A stretch of DNA of 7,552 nt from NCBI GenBank assembly GCA_964465145.1, contig CAYXJR010000136.1, positions 1 to 7,552 on the forward strand. The letters are read 5' to 3'. This document shows positions 4,886 to 7,552 of the stretch, piece after piece. The notes under the pieces were generated by a model. It was given only the letters and a program-made list of their open reading frames with translations. It searched no databases and was not told where the DNA came from. The stretch's first letter is position 1; every line of letters begins with the position of its first letter. A program made the translations under genes and the position numbers. The stretch comes from JAUVKA01 sp964465145. Lineage in GTDB: Bacteria > Bacteroidota > Bacteroidia > Bacteroidales > UBA12481.

Positions 4886-7429
4886 ATGAAAACAAGAAAA
4901 AGATTTATTACAGTTGTGACTTTTATGTTGCTTGTGTTGCTTTCCACAATTAATCTGGAAGCACAAAACGATGTTAAAAATATCAAAGTTGGTCCTCAAC
5001 CCGATGGAAGCATTTTAGTGCCTTCAAATCAATTGTTACGGCCTGCCGGATTCCAGGTATTATTTCCGGGAAGGCCCGTTGATATTGCTCTGGCTGACGA
5101 TAATAAACTACTTGTGGTAAAGAATAGTTCATCACTGGATGTTATTCGCATTTTTGATCGCACCATATTACAATCATTAGCATTAAATAATAGAAGTAAT
5201 TCATTTACAGGACTGTCCGTATCAATGGATGGGCGAAGGCTTTTTGTATCAGACTCCAGGAATAAGATCCACATTGCCGAATTCGATGAAAATCTTATTT
5301 TGCATTGGAAGTATACTATCAAATTGCCATCTCCATCTATTGAAGGCAATCCGGTTCCGGGAGGGCTGATATTAAATAATCTGGAAAATAATATTTACGT
5401 TACCCTAAGTCGTAGTAATTCCCTGGGAATCGTGAATCTGTTTGATACAACAGTGACAGAAATATCCGTAGGGATTGCACCTTACGATGTTGTGCTTGCT
5501 TCTGATTCAAAAGCCTATGTGAGCAATTGGGGAGGCCGGATCCCGCGCGAGGGAGAATCTACATATAACACATCAGACAGTCAGGTTCTGGTAGATGCTA
5601 AAACCGGAATCGCCAATAATGGAACAGTTTCAGTTGTTGATTTAACAACAAATAAACTTATTAAAGATATTGAAGTTGGCTTACATCCAAGCGGCATGGT
5701 TTTAAACCCGGATCACAGCCGATTATTCGTAGCCTGCGCCAATAGTGATGTCATTTCAGTAATCGATACACGAACGGACGAAGTAATAGAAGAAATTTCT
5801 GTTAGAATGGATTTGGATTTACCATTTGGCAGCGCCCCCAATGCATTGACAATTTCTCAGGATGGCAAATATCTTTACGTTGCCAACGGCACGGATAACG
5901 CTATTTGTGTGATACAGCTCGGTGCTCCTAGTAAAGTTATTGGATTCATTCCAACAGGCTGGTATCCGGGGTCGATAATCCTGGACGAAGAAGCAAATTT
6001 TTTATTTGTAGCCAATGTAAAAGGTGTAGGATCAAGAAATCAGGAGACCAATACTGCCGGGTATGGTTCCCGTGACCATCAGGGCACTATTTCTATAATT
6101 CCTTTGCCTGATGAGCAAAAACTGGCTGAAATGACAAATACTGTACACGAGAATAATTCATTTGTACAAAAATTGTTGGCACATCAGTCAGAGAATAAAT
6201 TTAAAAATATAGTTCCCGTGCCCCATTTGAAAACTCAAAAATCAAAATTTAAACATGTGGTCTATATCATCAAAGAGAACCGAACTTACGATCAGGTATT
6301 TGGTGATATGCCGCAAGGCAATGGCGATATAAATTTGGTGCATTTTGGACGGGAAGTAACACCAAATCAACATAAATTAGCTGAAACATTTATTTTACTG
6401 GATAATTTTTATTGTAGTGGAGTTTTAAGTGCCGACGGGCATCAATGGACTAATGAAGCTTATGTAACTGACTATATTGAAAAGTTTATGAGTGATTTTT
6501 CCCGCAGTTATCCATACGACGGCGATGATGCATTGGCGTATGCAAGCTCAGGTTTTATTTGGGATAATGTGCTGAGAAATGGTTTGACTTTTCGCGATTA
6601 TGGAGAATTTGTTGATGCCGTGATCGAGCCTGAAAATGTAAGCTTTAAGGATCTTTATCAGGATTTTATCAATGGAACAGATAAAATAAAAATCTCTGCC
6701 AAAGCAAATCTTGAGCAGCTAAAGCCTTACGTGTGCCCTACCTATGTGGCATTCCCAAATAAAGTACCAGATGTGTACCGGGCGGCGGAATTTATTAAAG
6801 AATTAAAGGAATTCGAAAAGAACGATAATTTTCCAAATTTCACCATCATGCTATTGCCAAATGATCACACTTCAGGAACACGTCCCGGGTCACCAACTCC
6901 ACGTGCGGCAGTAGCCGATAATGACCTTGCATTGGGACAAATAGTAGAAGCTGTTTCCAACAGTAAATTCTGGAAAGAGACCTGTATTTTTGTTACTGAA
7001 GATGATCCTCAGGCAGGTCTGGATCATGTGGATGGCCACCGAACAGTAGGGATGGTTATCAGCCCATATACAAAACGTAAACAGGTTATTTCAACCTATT
7101 ACTCTCAAATTAATATGGTTCGTACCATTGAGAATATTCTTGGTATTCCTCCTATGAATCAATTAGATTTAGCAGCCGAGCCCATGTTCGATTGTTTCAC
7201 TAACAAACCGAATTTTAGGCCTTATATGGCATTGCCTAATAACATTCCTCTGGATGAATTGAATCCGCCTCTGATAAGTTTGACTGGAAAACAGCTTCAC
7301 TGGGCAAAAATGTCTCTCGAACAGGATCTGTCTGATGTTGATCGAATTGATGAAGATATATTTAACCGTATCATCTGGCATGCTGTTAAGGGATATGATG
7401 TTTCATATCCGGTGTTATCCAACAAATAG
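4886..7429 (+). CDS. Exported YVTN/YncE beta-propeller and phosphoesterase fusion protein
   Basis: I start at the ATG 4886 because GAAGG (4876-4880) stands 5 bp before it and a signal peptide follows at once; an in-frame TTG at 4874 is less likely. The product has 847 residues. A signal peptide covers 1-26 (KTRKR, hydrophobic core, 'LEA'). Residues about 45-405 form a beta-propeller with repeated YVTN-type strands such as 'NNIYVTLS', 'AYVSNWGG', 'RLFVACANSDVISVID' and 'YLYVANGTDNAICVI'. Residues about 455-760 form an alkaline-phosphatase-fold phosphoesterase domain: 'IIKENRTYDQVFGD' at 461-474, 'SADGHQWTNE' at 515-524, 'LPNDHTSG' at 657-664, 'TEDDPQ' at 704-709 and 'DHVDGHR' at 713-719, with acids and histidines placed to bind metals. 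It probably hydrolyses phosphoesters in the periplasm or outside; the substrate is unknown. It appears complete. Confidence 0.92.
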   Translation: MKTRKRFITVVTFMLLVLLSTINLEAQNDVKNIKVGPQPDGSILVPSNQLLRPAGFQVLFPGRPVDIALADDNKLLVVKNSSSLDVIRIFDRTILQSLALNNRSNSFTGLSVSMDGRRLFVSDSRNKIHIAEFDENLILHWKYTIKLPSPSIEGNPVPGGLILNNLENNIYVTLSRSNSLGIVNLFDTTVTEISVGIAPYDVVLASDSKAYVSNWGGRIPREGESTYNTSDSQVLVDAKTGIANNGTVSVVDLTTNKLIKDIEVGLHPSGMVLNPDHSRLFVACANSDVISVIDTRTDEVIEEISVRMDLDLPFGSAPNALTISQDGKYLYVANGTDNAICVIQLGAPSKVIGFIPTGWYPGSIILDEEANFLFVANVKGVGSRNQETNTAGYGSRDHQGTISIIPLPDEQKLAEMTNTVHENNSFVQKLLAHQSENKFKNIVPVPHLKTQKSKFKHVVYIIKENRTYDQVFGDMPQGNGDINLVHFGREVTPNQHKLAETFILLDNFYCSGVLSADGHQWTNEAYVTDYIEKFMSDFSRSYPYDGDDALAYASSGFIWDNVLRNGLTFRDYGEFVDAVIEPENVSFKDLYQDFINGTDKIKISAKANLEQLKPYVCPTYVAFPNKVPDVYRAAEFIKELKEFEKNDNFPNFTIMLLPNDHTSGTRPGSPTPRAAVADNDLALGQIVEAVSNSKFWKETCIFVTEDDPQAGLDHVDGHRTVGMVISPYTKRKQVISTYYSQINMVRTIENILGIPPMNQLDLAAEPMFDCFTNKPNFRPYMALPNNIPLDELNPPLISLTGKQLHWAKMSLEQDLSDVDRIDEDIFNRIIWHAVKGYDVSYPVLSNK

Positions 7430-7552
7430 GAATATGCAACTTTGCAGTTCACTATTCAGTTCAGTTTTTCCTTCTGAATCAACGTCAGAATAATAATCCC
7501 TAACCTGGACAAGCCAGAACCAAAAAGGAATAAAGTTGTAACTTTTCACTAT

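Noticed and set aside
7430..7552. Terminator after the propeller-phosphoesterase gene
   Set aside because: Short complementary pieces such as ATTCAG and CTGAAT are present, but there is no GC-rich stem followed by a T run, so I do not call one.

Overview
The window looks like a chromosomal piece of a Bacteroidota (Bacteroidetes) bacterium. It is AT-rich, two sites match the TAnnTTTG promoter element of that phylum, secreted proteins carry the usual '...AQ' signal-peptide ends, and there is a carboxypeptidase-regulatory-like domain protein of a type common there. Genus cannot be fixed from the sequence.

Left part (1 to about 3050): an accessory region that reads best as a decayed gene-cassette array of integron type. 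Three imperfect palindromic sites (about 422-551, 973-1068, 2921-3049) and one half-site (1719-1784) resemble integron attC recombination sites. They have a TAAC box on the left, a GTT(A)-type box on the right, and long bulged complementary arms between. Each follows a plus-strand gene or precedes one at short distance. The cargo is typical of such arrays: a small acidic protein that may be an immunity protein (576-965), a secreted DUF6624-like protein (1083-1718), and a HEPN/MNT toxin-antitoxin-like pair (2072-2715) followed by a frameshifted fragment of a Fic-family C-terminus (2684-2911). No complete integrase is present, although a truncated minus-strand ORF at 70-336 may begin as a tyrosine recombinase.

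An exact 225-bp direct repeat (1-225 and 1785-2009) cuts into this array. In one copy its right edge falls inside the minus-strand ORF; in the other copy it replaces the right half of a cassette site and the front of the HEPN cassette. Several cargo genes look damaged: HEPN is about 30 residues shorter than expected, MNT has an unrelated tail, and Fic has lost its catalytic domain.

Right part (3231-7429): two ordinary, intact, divergently transcribed genes for exported proteins. The minus-strand gene has a carboxypeptidase-regulatory-like domain. The plus-strand gene encodes an 847-residue fusion of a YVTN/YncE-type beta-propeller and a phosphoesterase (alkaline phosphatase-like) domain, with a good promoter element and ribosome binding site. 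They look like stable chromosomal sequence bordering the array. 3050-3230 and 7430-7552 contain no gene I can support.
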